Below, piece by piece: positions 1-15,935 of a stretch of 64,000 nt of DNA; the first letter of the stretch is position 1, and the number at the start of each line of letters is the position of its first letter. The notes under the pieces are model-generated. The model had not been told where the DNA came from, ran no database searches, and saw nothing but the letters and a program-made list of their open reading frames with translations. The DNA is taken from positions 9,362,001 through 9,426,000 of the forward strand of contig NC_071328.1 of the NCBI RefSeq assembly GCF_010183535.1, in the 5' to 3' direction. The stretch is from Caenorhabditis remanei (lineage: Eukaryota > Nematoda > Chromadorea > Rhabditida > Rhabditidae). A program made the translations under genes and the position numbers.

Positions 1-187
1 GTCAATGAATGCTTCACTAAAAAGCTATTCCAAGAACAATTCCTAATAGTTATATATGCTGAACTTCGGGCCTAAAATGGTGAAACATTTGTTCTTAAGG
101 TTTTTTGATTAAAAATGTTGAAAAACGCCAGATTGACAATAGAAGTATGAAAATCGGAATGTTTTTCTGAATCATTTTTTCTTTCAG

Positions 188-3100
188 GCAGCATTCCGCA
201 AACCAATGATTAAATTCATTGGAGCCCGTCTTCCTCGTCCATTCTTCGATGCAAAATCACTTCCACCTCTTCAAGTCTCTGGGAATTTCCCATCTGGCGT
301 CAGCTCTTCTCCATCTGCTCCACCTACCAACACAGCTTCATCCATTGGACCAGTCGGAAAGATTCCACGTGGACAAGGAATAGACTGGAATCAATTACCA
401 CAACGATTCCAGAGACAAGGAATGTCAGAGGAAGAATGTGAAGCTGTCAATGTACGTTTCTTATCCTGTTAAAAAAGTTAATATCAGAAGTATTTTCTCA
501 CTAATTAGCTAATTTCATTTCCTTCAAAAAAAAACAGATTGTGAAATAATTTTAATAATTTTCTATGTGATAAACTGATTTATCTTCCAAGGCCACAGAA
601 AAGAAATAATAGGTTCTAATTATCTAATTAATAATTTTCCGTTAAATTTTCGACTTCTTGGAAAACCACAAAATATATAAAATGCCCTTTTTGCTTCAAT
701 TCCAAAAACACCGGAAGCTAATTTCCTGTTTTCACCTGGACCAAACACTCTGTTCTTGTATTTATTTTCGTGTGAAACTAACAGTGAAAAGAATAATAAA
801 GCTCGGAAGAAAGATTAGGGAAACCATACAGACGCAGAGAAAAAGCATCCATGGAGGTCCCTCTTCCCCGTTTTTGTTACTATGGAAATATTCTGTTTCT
901 TCGTTTCCCCTTCCCAACGCCCCTTTCACATTTGTTTCATTTTACAGACCGGCTTCTTCTACAGAGGATAAATACATAACGACGAAATGCAACGCGACTT
1001 TAATTTTTCTTCAATATTTTTGGTATTAAATTGCTTTCTTCCTCTCCTCATCAAACTCGGTTTATTTAGTGAAAGATTTTAGTCTGAATAAATGAAGTCT
1101 CGAATATTTATTCTTCTTTCTGCTTTCTCAAAAGTTGTAAAATTTCAACGGCGAATATTTTCATGAAAATTTTTTTTCCTAAAGTACATACGAACTAGTG
1201 AACTAATTTTCAGACGGAATTCCCCGTTGAAAATGCGATAATATGCCAGCCGATGCTGAAGAGATATCACAGACAAGACAAACATGGTACGAGAAAAGAA
1301 GCATTTCGAACGTAGAACGATGACCTGATTACTTTTATTCCACGCAACTCAATTTTTATACTGTTTCAGGAGTCATTTGACAGTAGAGATCTCCAATTTT
1401 CTGGCAGAACAACCACAATCGAGAGTAGCAGACACACTTCTTCAAGGGTAAGTTAACTTCAACTCTTCAGTTCACAAAACTTAAATTGAATGTGGATTCA
1501 GTTGCAATCGAGTATGGACAGAAGAAGAAAAACAAGAACTCATCGAAGCATTTGGGCACAAAAAACGATTTAATTTGACCAAAAGTGGAGTGAAAGCTGT
1601 GCTATTTGCTTTTGAGGTAACGAATTTTTCCGGTTTTGTAAAAATGTTTTCGTTAAATGAAAGTCTAATGTTACAAATGTATCTCTGGGAAATCAATGTA
1701 AACAATTATATCTTCAGGGCGATCGCACACAATCAGAAATTATCTTCCTTTGCCGTCTTCTCGACCTCATTTTCAGTTTTTTCTCAACTGAGAACGATCG
1801 GAAAAAAGAGAAATATGTGATTAAATGCGATGCAGTTGCTACACTTTGTCGAACTACGCGAAAAAGAATTATCCTAACAGCAGATGCAACCGATGAATCG
1901 ACGATCGATCAGAATTTGGATGAGATTTTATGGAAATTATTATATTCAATCGGGTTGAAAGGTAATTGTGAAGTCACCAAATTATGTATTCACTTAGTTT
2001 TCCAGATTCCCGTGTGAGTCTCAAAGTTCGAATGGGCGGTCTCGTCACACCAATGTGCAAGTTATTCATTCGGAAAGACAATCTTCCGGAAGCATTTATT
2101 CCGTTTTTCATCAAAATATCTAGATCTCGTAAGTTAAAGAATCACTAGATAGCCGACACGATGTATAAACTAACTGACTTTTCAGCTCGAAACGGACAAG
2201 CGATCGGAAGACATGAAGGATTCATGACTCGTCTTGTTGCAAAAATCAAAGTGTTGGATGCATCAGATCAGACATCGCAAGTTTTATTACTCGATAAACA
2301 TCTGCAGTTATTATTCTTCACATTGAAAAATAGTGAGTTTCCTTCTTCCCCTGGAATATTCCAAGCGTGAGCACAGAACTTATCAATTACATTTTTGTGA
2401 CATGTATTTCCTGCTGATTGGAAGATTTAATTACTTCAGAACGTACTCGAACTCAACTTCTACGTGAGAATATCTGTAAATATCTTTTGGAAGTACTTCG
2501 CCGTCATCTTGCCTCTTCTTCAAATTCCCGACCAACTCGTCTTCTTTCTTCACTTTTTGGTACTTTTGATAAATCTCTATCAGCTGCACACACTGAAGTT
2601 GTCATCGGAACTGTTGCTATTTTGAGATTTCTAAGCAATTTTAGTAAGTTTTCACCGAATTTCAATTAGAATATCATATTTGTTTCAGAAAAAGCCCGAG
2701 ACGAACTGAAAAATCTTCAAGTTTTAGACATTTGTTCTCGTGAACTCAAAGAATTTTGGAGCGATGAATGGAAAACTGGACCTAAAGCAAGAATTGTGGT
2801 AGGTGATTCTTTCTCAGAAATTCAGAAGATCAAACAAAAAATTTCAGTCATAATTCCCACGATTTGTGGTTTCTTATCGTGCATTTTTGATTGATTCTCA
2901 TACATTCGCATTCTCACTTTTTCGTTTGTTGACTACTTTCTCCTCAGTTAAAAAAAGATTTTCAAAGCGAACAACCCTAGTTTATTTTGCTTCTACGTGA
3001 ACACGTTGTTGTTATTAGTTTTAAGATTCCAGTTCCTATTTTTGTATTCACCACCAAAAATGTGCTTTGCCCGTAAAAGACTCAATTCAAATGAAAAGAA

Positions 3101-6100
3101 AGTCCCAATGACTAGAAAAAAGAAGAAAATGAAATTGAAAAAGGTATTTTAGTAGATTCAGTAACTACTTTTTTAATCAGGCTCATAGTTGTTTTTTTTG
3201 ATAACTCAATTTCCTGTTGCTAAAAAGGAAACCGATTTCCGAGTTTTAGGATTACAGCCGTGCAAATGTTCGCTAGAAAAACAAAAAATCTGAAACAGGA
3301 AAAAAAACATAATAGCTCGTATGGACACCTGAAATGTGCTCACTAAAATGAGTTGTGTGTTTTTTCTAGATTATTCAAGCGTGAATTGTCTGCTTTCTTC
3401 AAAGATTTTCTAAGTTCTTTTTGGCGGTTTTTCTCAAATATGTGGGTAACCTTTTGGCTACTCTGTTAAAAAAAATCGTGACTCTTTGGATATTTTCAAT
3501 GCTGAAAACGGAAAAGTACTGGAAAATCATCTCAGTTGCTTGAACGTCATGGATGAGATCCAAGATTTCTTCTCTAATTCAGACACTGAAACCTGAAACC
3601 TTTTGGTCACTAGCGACGATTTCTCATTGTTGAAAATATCCCCAAAAATGTTACAAAAACGGTGTCTGTTACCTATTGTTTACCTCTAGACTCTATTTCC
3701 TCAACTCATCTTTTTCCATCTCTCTCATGAGCCGAACACATGGTGTAACTGGGAGAAAAAGAAGAGAAAAGTCTACTTTCGATGTGAAAATATTGGAAGA
3801 TCAAAGTTTTGTTCGTAGCAGATGACGGAAGAATTTGATCTCAAAACTTTATTATGTTGGACTGGATTCGATTCCCGTTTTCTCAATCTAATTTTCTTCG
3901 GAACGAATTTCATTTTTATGAATCTGCTTTTTAGAGAGTAGCCAAGCTTTTCCGTTCAGATTGACAAAAGTAGAACGAATGAAAACGTTTATCCGATGAA
4001 ACAAAAAGAGAACGGATATTTGATGAAAACGTTTTGCCTCGATCTTTTGTTTACTCTAAATGAAAGAGAAAATAAGCGATAAGTGGTAAACTTCTTTTTG
4101 TTTTCTTTTTCTGTAAACTAAAAGTCAAGTGGATACTTCTTATTTTTCAAACTGGATGGTGACTATAAAATCTTGAGTTCGAATCTAGTTCAGACAAGTT
4201 TTAGGGTTTTCTTAAGATATAACTTCTTCTATCAAATGCTTTCTCCTGTTCAATGTCCTTCTCTATTTCAGTTATCTATTCCAATTGATTCTTTTCAGGA
4301 TTCTCTCTCGGCACTTTGTCTCCGTTGTATGTCCCCTATACCGTATCCACTCGAAACTCGCCGTTTCCCAGTTGATTTCCCTCTACCAACAGCTGCACCA
4401 TCAACACCTGGAGGTCATGGACGTGTTCGTAATTCCTCTTCTATCAATATTTCCTTTGATAACGGAAGAAGTTCTGACGAAGATGGTATGGATGAAGAAG
4501 ATGAAGCGTTCGTTCGTGACGACGATGATGATGGAAAAGAAGGCGTAGCTTCCGATGAAGATGATGGAAAAGATGACGATGAAACTGGAGGAGCTCTTCC
4601 AAAAACGACTCGACTCAATCAACAACAACTATCTAAATATGCACCGTTCTTTGTAGAAAATGAGCAAGGAACACTTCAACCTACGTTCTCAATGATGTAT
4701 CAGACAAATCAGGAGTCATGGAGGACCACTTGTGAGGTAGCTCGTTGCGAATAAATCTGAAAAAATCAGAAAACATTCCATATTATTGAGGGGGTTGCAA
4801 ACATCTGAAAATTCAGAAAACTCGTCACATAATGCCAGTTCACCATCATCTTCCAATTGAAATGTTCAATACGCCGACACGTGTTCGTGAAAGAACTGCA
4901 AAAACCACGAACAACATGAAGAAAATGATCATAGAAGAACTGGATAAACCTGAACGAGCAACAAATAATCAAGTGGTTTATCATCTGGATACAGCTGCTT
5001 TCGATGGCCTTTCAGCCCCCGAGTTACCGTTTCCCACAAGTGGAGTCAAGTTGGATACTTCGAAAGATTTACAATTTGATAGTCGATTCGAAAGTGGGAA
5101 TTTGAGAATGGTGATGCAAGTAAGTGTAGTTCAACCGTAAATTTATTATTAATCTCAATTTTTCAGGTCGCCCCGACTCACTATGAACTTTTCCTTTCTC
5201 CGGATGTCAATCAGTTTCGTGATCATTATCAGTGGTTTTTCTTCCAGGTAGCCAATTATTTTGAAAAAAAAAACATTCATTTTTATAACCTGGCTTTATT
5301 TCTTTGAATGTAATTTATTAATTTTCAGGTGTCAAACATGCGAAAGTCAGTAAAATACACATTCGAAATAGTGAACTGTCTCAAGGCAACATCGTTGTAT
5401 AGTCAAGGTAAGTCATCTAAACTCCAAAAAATTTTGTTACATCCTGTAAATTGAACTCTCATACACATACTTTTTCTAACTTTTGAAAATTCAGGAATGC
5501 AGCCAGTAATGTATTCAATGATGGAATCCGCAAATGGATGGAGAAGAGCCGGTGAAAATGTGTGTTACTTTCGAAATTTGTACATAAATGAACATGAAGA
5601 GAAACGTAATGTCGAGGAGCAAAAAAAGAAGAAGTGAGTAAAAATATAAAAACTATGAAAAAGATTCAAAGTACTCTTTTTTTCCGATATTTCATCAAAA
5701 TTTCCAGGTATTATTACTCAATTCGATTCAATGTAACTTTCCAAAACACTGGTGACATTTGTTACATTGCATATCACTATCCATACACCTATTCTTTCCT
5801 CAATGTATGTTGTATCTGCTCATTAACTCTAAGTAAATCCCAATGTTTTCCAGTCATCCCTAACAATGCTTCGGAAGCGAAAACAAGAAGGAGTGTATTG
5901 TCGTGAAGATGTCATTGGACATAGTTTGGCTGGAAATCCGATCAAAGTACGTCCATTGAAAAAAAAACTCGTTTTTGATTGTGTTTATATTTCAGATGCT
6001 CACAATTACGACTCCGGCCACTGCTGCTGAAATTGCAGTTCGTGAAGTGATCGTATTAAGTGCACGAGTACATCCTGGAGAGACAAATGCCAGTTGGATT

Positions 6101-6911
6101 ATGCAAGGTAACAGAAAAAAAAATGCTATTTATTAAAATGACCTATCCGTTCAGGAATACTTGAAAATCTTTTATGTCGTCAATCGAACGAAATGTATCG
6201 TCTTCGTGAAACATTTGTATTTAAAATCATTCCAATGATCAACCCGGACGGAGTAATAAATGGGTCACATCGCTGTTCTTTGGCTGGAATCGATTTGAAT
6301 AGAGTGTGGGATCGTCCGAATGAAGCACTTCATCCAGAGATAGTAGCAACAAAAGCAGTTATACAATACTTGGTAAGAGTTCTTTCATTCAGAAACCGTA
6401 TAAATCGTATTATATTTTCAGTGCGATGTTGTCAACAAAAAGCCATTTGTTTACGTGGATATTCATGGCCATTCGAAGAAATGGGACTACTTTGTTTATG
6501 GTAACAATGCTGCCGATTCGTGGAGAGCTGATGATATTTTGGATGTTGGACCTGCCCAAATAGAAGAAGAACAACATTTAGCATTACCAAGGGCTCTTGA
6601 AGTGGTTAGTCATCTTACTTTTGTTAGCTCTCAACTCACTAAAACAGTTGTCCTCCAAAACTCAATACATTCAGACGTGCCCTGGGCGGTTCAATGCTTC
6701 CGAATGTCGTTTCAACATATCGCGTGCCAAAGAATCATCAGCACGTGTAAATGTCTGGCGTCAATTTGGGATTGCCACATCATACACTCTCGAATCAACA
6801 TTTTGTGGATTTCATAAAGGACAAAATAGTGGATATCAAATCAATACTAGTGATTTGAAGGAAATCGGTCGTGACTTGCTGCATTCGTTTTTAGAAATGA
6901 TCAAAAATTAG
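188..6911 (+). CDS. ccpp-1: Cytosolic carboxypeptidase (CCP1/Nna1 family), 5' end outside the window
   Basis: M14D zinc carboxypeptidase that removes glutamates from tubulin tails; in C. elegans ccpp-1 acts in ciliated neurons. About 17 exons are visible; the first begins at 188 after TTTCAG and earlier exons lie off the window. The N-terminal half is helical, followed by an Asp/Glu-rich linker (about 4480-4600), the CCP N-domain (about 4830-5640) and the peptidase domain. Zinc ligands are visible as HPGE (about 6070) and the His of [12 protein letters not shown] (about 6460); the catalytic Glu is in YTLESTFCG (about 6790). The peptidase domain looks intact. The largest intron is about 2.8-4.3 kb, and that interval holds no coding sequence I can support. 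A short exon near 1370-1450 fits only if a second AG (after GACAG) is the acceptor. It converges on che-14, 300 bp away. Identity rests on domain order and zinc motifs and on its neighbours, which match C. elegans cosmid F56H1. Confidence 0.9.
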
Positions 6912-7016
6912 TTTTTTCTTTTTCTTTTTTATTCATCTGATTCAGTCGTTTGTTGTGATACCCTCTAACCATATTATTTGGAATCAAAATGATCTCTTCT
7001 CTGCTGTTCCCATTTA

Positions 7017-7022
7017 AATAAA
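7017..7022 (+). promoter_or_regulatory. Polyadenylation signal of ccpp-1
   Basis: An exact AATAAA about 105 nt after the ccpp-1 stop codon, within A/T-rich sequence. A second AATAAA lies near 7077. Either could serve the transcript. Confidence 0.5.
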
Positions 7023-7212
7023 TGCCACATCTAGCAATTTTTTATGCGTAATATTTATGTACCGAACATTTAGCACAATAAATTATTTATTTAGTAACTG
7101 AGAAAGTAGAAAATCTGAAAAAAGTTCTAAATAAAAGAGCAAGTGAATGAAATGGTTCCACAATAACCCGAAAACATAAAAATACCCGAAATTAAGGAAT
7201 TCGTTTGAAAGA

Positions 7213-10200
7213 CTATCGACGAGGGGATAAATGCATTAGATTGGTTTTTTCACAATAAGGACAGATGCCAGATTGACGTGGAAGAGTTAAGGAGAGCATT
7301 GGAAGATAGAAAAATGTGGAAAATGTCCAGGATGTCCATGAGATTACAACAAGGAAAACTCCGACCTGGCGAGGAATTGTTTGAATAAGTACTTTTGAAA
7401 AATATCTGAAATTACCTGATAAAAAGCATGAGTCAGTGCAGGTAACATCGAAGCTCCAGCTAAAAAAGAAGTGAATGCAGCAAGTGTAACAGGACCAACA
7501 CCCTTTGAAGTGGCCTCTCTAATACGATGTTCTGCACATCCATGATCAGGAAGAGCTGCTCCGTAATGAAGAGTGTAATCGAATGAAAGACCAACAACAA
7601 GAACAAGAATTACAGCTTCAAGTACACCAAGAACCCATCCGAGTAGAGTTACAATTGCAGATGACGTGAATATGACACCTGCTATGGTTACAACTGCTGC
7701 GATTGCCTGCAAATAGAAAATGCACAACATTTTTGGATTTTTTAAACACTCACCTGAAATTTCAACTGAATAAATGCAAAAATGGCGACAAAAATGAGTG
7801 ATCCGACAACAGAACTCAAACAATCCTGTACTATTGAACTGAGCAAATCGAACCTGAAATTTGAACATTTCGTACTGTAGGAGTACTGTAGACAAATCTC
7901 ACCAAGTACTCATCAGCCACCACTCAGGTGCCCACCATCCACCATCTGGTTTCGTCATTTCTAACATTTCGAATGATTTTGTCAGTTTTGAGAATCGATG
8001 GTTGTATTTCAAAGTGGTTGGAAGCATTGCAGTGTATCCAACGAATGCAAATGTCTGATTATCGAAAATCGGAGTGTCGTTGTATGACGTGGCGAGGAAT
8101 GATGTGGAATTACGAAGACAGAAATCCAAGTATGAATCAGAGAATAATGGATTCGACATGTTGCAGCAAAGGAATCTTAACATTTATTTTTGGGTTACTG
8201 TAGGTTACGGTTGTTTCCAAGCTTACCCTCTTGCACATGGATACTTATCAGACCAATCCAAGAATCGCTCCGGCCAGAATTTCGCTTGATGATTCACAAA
8301 TGGTAATTGTCTGGCTTTTTCCAACGATCTCGCGATTTTATGGACATCTCTTGCCGTTTTCAGTGAGAAAAACGGATCTGATCTATAAAAAAACTTGTTC
8401 AGTGCATTCTTAAACTTATCATTTTATAATTCGCTACCACCACAGAGTTTCTAAACATAATACTTCAGGTTTCTTATCACATATTGCATCAGTATGTTAT
8501 CAAACTGAGTTTTTCTCGTCGGAGAGATGGCCGAGCGGTCCAAGGCGCTGGTTTAAGGCACCAGTCCCTTCGGGGGCGTGGGTTCGAATCCCACTCTCTT
8601 CAGTTCTTTTTCGAATTCTTACTTTAATGGTGACGTCGCATTTGCACGGAATGTTGATAGAGAATAGACAGGTTCAACTCCCCAGACCAAACGAGAGGTT
8701 AGAGGAAGGGCTATTTTGGCAGACACGAATTCGAAATTCCTTTCTGCGTTGTTATCGTACCTGAACGAGAAATGAGACTGATGAGATGATTCATGTGAAA
8801 TACTGTTTACCATTCGTGCAAATTGTCAGAAGTGAAAAGTTGGAGAGGATTGTATTCTGGTAGATGAAGACCTTGATAAGTGATTGCCGCACCTCCGATC
8901 GCCACGATCGAAAGAAGAGCCATTAGGACATAGCGACCCTGAAAAGATTCAATTTTCAAAATAATTAGTTTTATTCAGATTTACCTGAACCAAAACATGT
9001 GGCAATAGAACGTATAGTAAATGAGAGAAAACTGATCGATACGGGAATTTGAATCCAGTAAAACAGTCCAAATGTCTGGAAAGAATCTACGTTTTTTAGA
9101 TACTCGTTGTTAACAAACTAACCTATGTTGAATCAAGAGAAAAGCTGGCAGAAACGAAACAACCATGAAATAATTGAAGATTACTGTAACACCAGCAAAT
9201 AGACCGAAGCATCTGAAAAATGAGATTAACATGTTTTGGCTACAATAAAGGGTAAACTCGCCGAAAAACGATGACATTAGAAGTGATGTTGATGAAAAAA
9301 GGGACAACTGTAGAGAAGCAAGTCAGGAACATTGTGAAGGAAGTGTGAGTCAAAAACTGGAAACGGAGAGATTATAGAATTTTCAAAATGTTTTCTCAAC
9401 TTACCGAATGAAATGTTTCCTCATTCAAATGGTTCGGAAAGTTTGATTTGAGCAGGAAGGCATCATCAGATCCAATTGCAATCAAAAGAACAAAAGTAAC
9501 AAGATTTAGAAGAGGAAATTCGTCAGTGAAGAGACTGTATACTCCAAGAGCTCCTGAAAATATACAAGTCTTGCTTCAATTTTCCATCCTTTTCTTTTAA
9601 AACTCTTTTTTGTAAACCTTAATCAAGTCACTCACCAACAACTGATAATGCTAAGAGAAGAATCACCACAAAAGCATAAAGAAGTGATTGAGAATGAACT
9701 GCAACAACCTGAATTGAAGAGGGTTTTCACTATAGATTACTGTAATTCCACATACAATCATGACTAATCCAGCGGCCAGAAGAGCAAGAATTGAATCACG
9801 AAGAGCTGCAGCAAGTAGACGATCTCGTTTCACATCCATTAGGAGACCTACAATTTAAAAAATCTGAAATTATAAAACTCCCTACTGGTCTTTTCCAACC
9901 TTTCAACTCAAAGCCACTCTTTTTCGAATAATCAATAACCGAAAGTTCCAAAGCATCATACAAAATCACATCAACTGGAATATTCTGTGTAATATATCCG
10001 GTTAATGTGAAAACTGGAAGGAATGTATTGACGAGAAATGGAGTTTCGTCTCGATTTTTTGGAAGCAGTCGGTAGAATAAATCATGCATTATTTGAGATG
10101 AACACTCTTCTGGTACTTCTGAAATTATCGAATTTTAATAAGAGGAGAATTCAAATGACGAAGGATGTACCTCGACACGTGGAACATTGTCCCTGACATT

Positions 10201-12341
10201 TTTCATTGCGGCACTCGAAGATGGGGGTACGGTATTTCCAGCAGTTATCGATAGTTTTTCGAACTATTTTTAAGTCGGACTGAAAGAGTTTTAAGATAGA
10301 ATGAACACTAAACCAGCTGTATTTTCTGAAACAAACCTCATCTAGTTGAGTACAATTAACTCTTAAATTTGGTGAAATACAAGCAAACATATTCGCAACA
10401 CTCCAGATATTTCGATACGGAGTGAAAGCATCAAATCTCGAAAGAGGCTTCGAGATGTTCGATTGCATTTGACATAGTTTATTCAGAAATTTCAAATCGA
10501 AAATTGCATCGTAATTGGGTACTTCCAGAACAATTTGAGATAGATGATCCACTGAAATATCAGATGAAATGTATTCTATTTCCTCAAAATCATTCCAGAG
10601 GAATTCTTACTTAGTGGTATCGGAGAATCATAGCATGCAACCTGATTGATTGCAGATAATAAATTATCAGCCCAACTTCTCCGAACTCTTTTGTTCACAG
10701 GTTGAACCGATGGTTGTTGAACATCTGTGTCAATTGGGCGGGGATTTGAAAATGCAATTCGATTACTGAACATAAGACTTGGTTGAATACGAGCCCATGC
10801 TAGTCGGGGACCCGAAAGAACTGTATCCTTTGTGTCGAATCCCTGAAACAATAAACAACGATAAGTGCTGTTCTGGATTTTCAATTAGTCATCATAACTA
10901 ATAATACAATTTTTTAAAGACTTTCCAGCTAATTCTTAAATCGGAAAGTTAAGGTTGTAGTAGTTTGAGTTTGAATACTTAAGTATATACTTCAACAGAA
11001 TATTCAAATATTTTCAAGCGGGTAATTGTTTTTTGATTCCCATTCGTAATTTTTCTCTTATCTCTCTGGAATTCAGATGAAACTATATTCAGTTCAATGT
11101 GTAATAAAACTGAAACATTTTTTCCCTCATTGATACCGAATTCCTTCAGAGATCAGAAATTATTCGAAGGATAATCAGAAACAAATTTCTAGATGCAATG
11201 AATTTAGTGAGTGTAGTTTGAACTGCATAATTAGATGACGTCGTCTTCGTAGAGACGATTCTCAGAAGATTTTTGGATTCTTTCAAACTATTCCCACTAA
11301 TAAACTTCAGAGATCCGTTGTGGTTTCCGTGTTTTTTATCGTATCATTTGACCTCCATTCCTCTCGATTTCTCGCTCTATCTGATCAATTATTTCACACA
11401 TTCCGTGTCAAAAGAAATAGTATTGTATCGAAGAAACGCAGATAAATATTATTTTTTTCGAAGGAAGTAGCCTCATGAGAAACTGTTCAACTGAGTGTAG
11501 ACATTTAGATGAATATACGATTTCGCAATCATATTCTCACTTTTTCCTTGTAATATCCTTCTTCTATTCTGAATCTTTTCGTCTCAAGACAGGAAGATTT
11601 GAGATTATGTATTGCGTTTGAAGGGATGAATGCCAGGAGAGAAAGGCCGAAACTTGAAAATCTTTTCGCATTTCAATCTAATGAGATAGCATTCAGAATC
11701 GAGAGGATTAGACAGATAAAGAGTGTTGTAACCGAAACCCTATCCAAAATACCGGTTAGGGATTAGATATGTATTTAAAATAAGAAAAATGTTTGTATAT
11801 TTGTTCATGGTAACCAAACTAAAAAGACGTTTTTATGTACTTTATGGAGAAATTTTGGAGAATGGATTTCTGGAAACACGCTTCGCTTTACCGTTTTATT
11901 TCATCAATAGGTTCAGATTTTTTTTTTTGAAATTTTATATTGCCTGCTCACAGAACGATCAGAATAACATATACTAACTAGTAATAATGAGATAAATTCT
12001 AAATTGTTTGCCTTAAAAGTACGACAGACAACAAGTATATACGACATTTCGAATATGAGGTCGCCTATGTGTGACCTTGAATTTTTATAGGGATTGGCGA
12101 GATATATTGAAATCCTTGTACATTAACTTCTGTAAGGAATTTCCTATCTCTAACAGTTCTCAGATTTTATATATTTAGAATTGATAACACTCACTATCTC
12201 TGCATTTTGGGATAAGCGAATTGGGAACAACCATAATAGTCCGAAAGGGATTACAGTAGTTATCAGTAATGGAACGATTAGAAAAAGGACCGGATGACGA
12301 TAGAGTGATCGACTGTAGAGACGACCGACACGTTCGATCAT
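7213..12341 (-). CDS. che-14: Dispatched/Patched-related membrane protein with sterol-sensing domain
   Basis: RND-family transporter of the Dispatched group; C. elegans CHE-14 acts in apical secretion and cuticle or sensory-support-cell formation. The start (12339-12341) gives MIERVGRLYSRSLYRHPVLF, followed by a first membrane segment rich in L/I/V. A 1.35-kb first intron follows, then a luminal loop with paired cysteines (10.1-10.85 kb). The first RND signature, a GSDD motif in AIGSDDAF, is near 9470; the second, GLSFDYTLHYG, is near 7590. Several exons encode membrane helices, and the last ends in SGICPYC plus a short basic tail (stop 7213-7215). The reading frame continues across about 14 exons, so the gene looks functional. 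A tRNA gene lies on the opposite strand in one intron. The two acidic RND motifs and the sterol-sensing arrangement separate it from ordinary receptors; distinction from PTR paralogues rests on neighbours (ccpp-1, rad-8, rpt-5). Confidence 0.85.
8521..8602 (+). tRNA. tRNA-Leu (anticodon AAG)
   Basis: Full cloverleaf: acceptor stem GGAGAGA pairs with TCTCTTC (one G-T), D arm GGCCGAGCGGTCC, anticodon stem CTGGT/ACCAG with loop TTAAGGC giving anticodon AAG, a long variable arm (CCCTTCGGGGG) as expected for class II tRNA-Leu, and T arm GTGGGTTCGAATCCCAC. Discriminator A at 8602; a T run follows at about 8606. It lies in an intron of che-14 on the opposite strand. No intron is visible in the tRNA. 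Confidence 0.95.
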
Positions 12342-12782
12342 CTGAATTGTATGTTTGAAATAAGAGATGAATTCGCTGTGGAAGACAGAATGACCACTCC
12401 GATGGACGAAGGGACGGAGGAAAAGTGAAAGGAACGGTAGAATAGAATAGGAGGTGCAGACATGGTAAGCCGGCTAATGGTCGGCTAAACCTGCGTAGAA
12501 ATGAGTGACGAACAGTCGAGGGCAATAGAGACTGAATGCTGTACCTTCTAGGGTGAAAAGCTCATCTCCCACTGTAAAAATGTGACAGCACTTGATTTTA
12601 TGGTTTATAAGGTGAGGATAATTAGCTGATAACCAACACCAACAATCAATACAACGGAATTAAAACAGGGGATTCTGGTAAAATCTTGGGCATGTATATA
12701 AATAAAGAGAGATATGAACTTAACATTAAAATGATGAGGCCTAGTTGCCAGTGGTAAAATTTGACAGATTGACACGTTCAGT
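12342..12782. other. Intergenic: che-14 upstream region and glh 3' flank
   Basis: This 440-bp stretch carries the promoter side of che-14 and the 3' flank of the helicase gene, both on the minus strand. I see no convincing coding exon, RNA gene or repeat. The short ORFs here have no domain content. Confidence 0.4.
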
Positions 12783-15526
<2,744 letters not shown>

Positions 15527-15935
15527 ATTCGAACAAGCGCAACACGAGATCTAGTCGAAAAATCGAGAAAAAAGAGATTCCGGAGAATTTCTAGAATAAG
15601 CGGAAATGGCCTAAATTTTCGACATTTGCCGGGAAAGTACTGTAGTAAATTTTAAACGCAGCGAGACCCACGAAAGCCCCTTGTTGCATGTCCCTTTAAA
15701 AACAGTTTGTAAATATCGAAAGTGAATAATTTTTTATAAATGTTTTAAAATTTTAATTATAACCAAAACATTGTGGGAGTTATAATAATTTTCACCGTGA
15801 CTCTGTTAAAGTAGCTTTTTCTTTTAAGCAAATCATGCTTTCGCAACGTGTGATCGATCATTTTCGATTCCGTCCTCTTCTTCGATCAAGAAAAAAAGAA
15901 CAAAATTTTGTTGGCAAAAACCAGAGGACTGAGTT
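15527..15935. other. Divergent promoter region between glh and SH2 kinase
   Basis: This 409-bp stretch separates two divergently transcribed genes. It is A/T-rich in its right half. No exon, RNA gene or repeat is visible. It presumably holds both promoters, but I can point to no specific site. Confidence 0.45.

Noticed and set aside
658..1029. 123-codon ORF in the first visible ccpp-1 intron
   Set aside because: It is bounded by a good donor and acceptor of ccpp-1 and has no domain or splice support.
4401..4628. Minus-strand ORFs rich in Ser and Phe
   Set aside because: They are antisense to the Asp/Glu codon run of ccpp-1.
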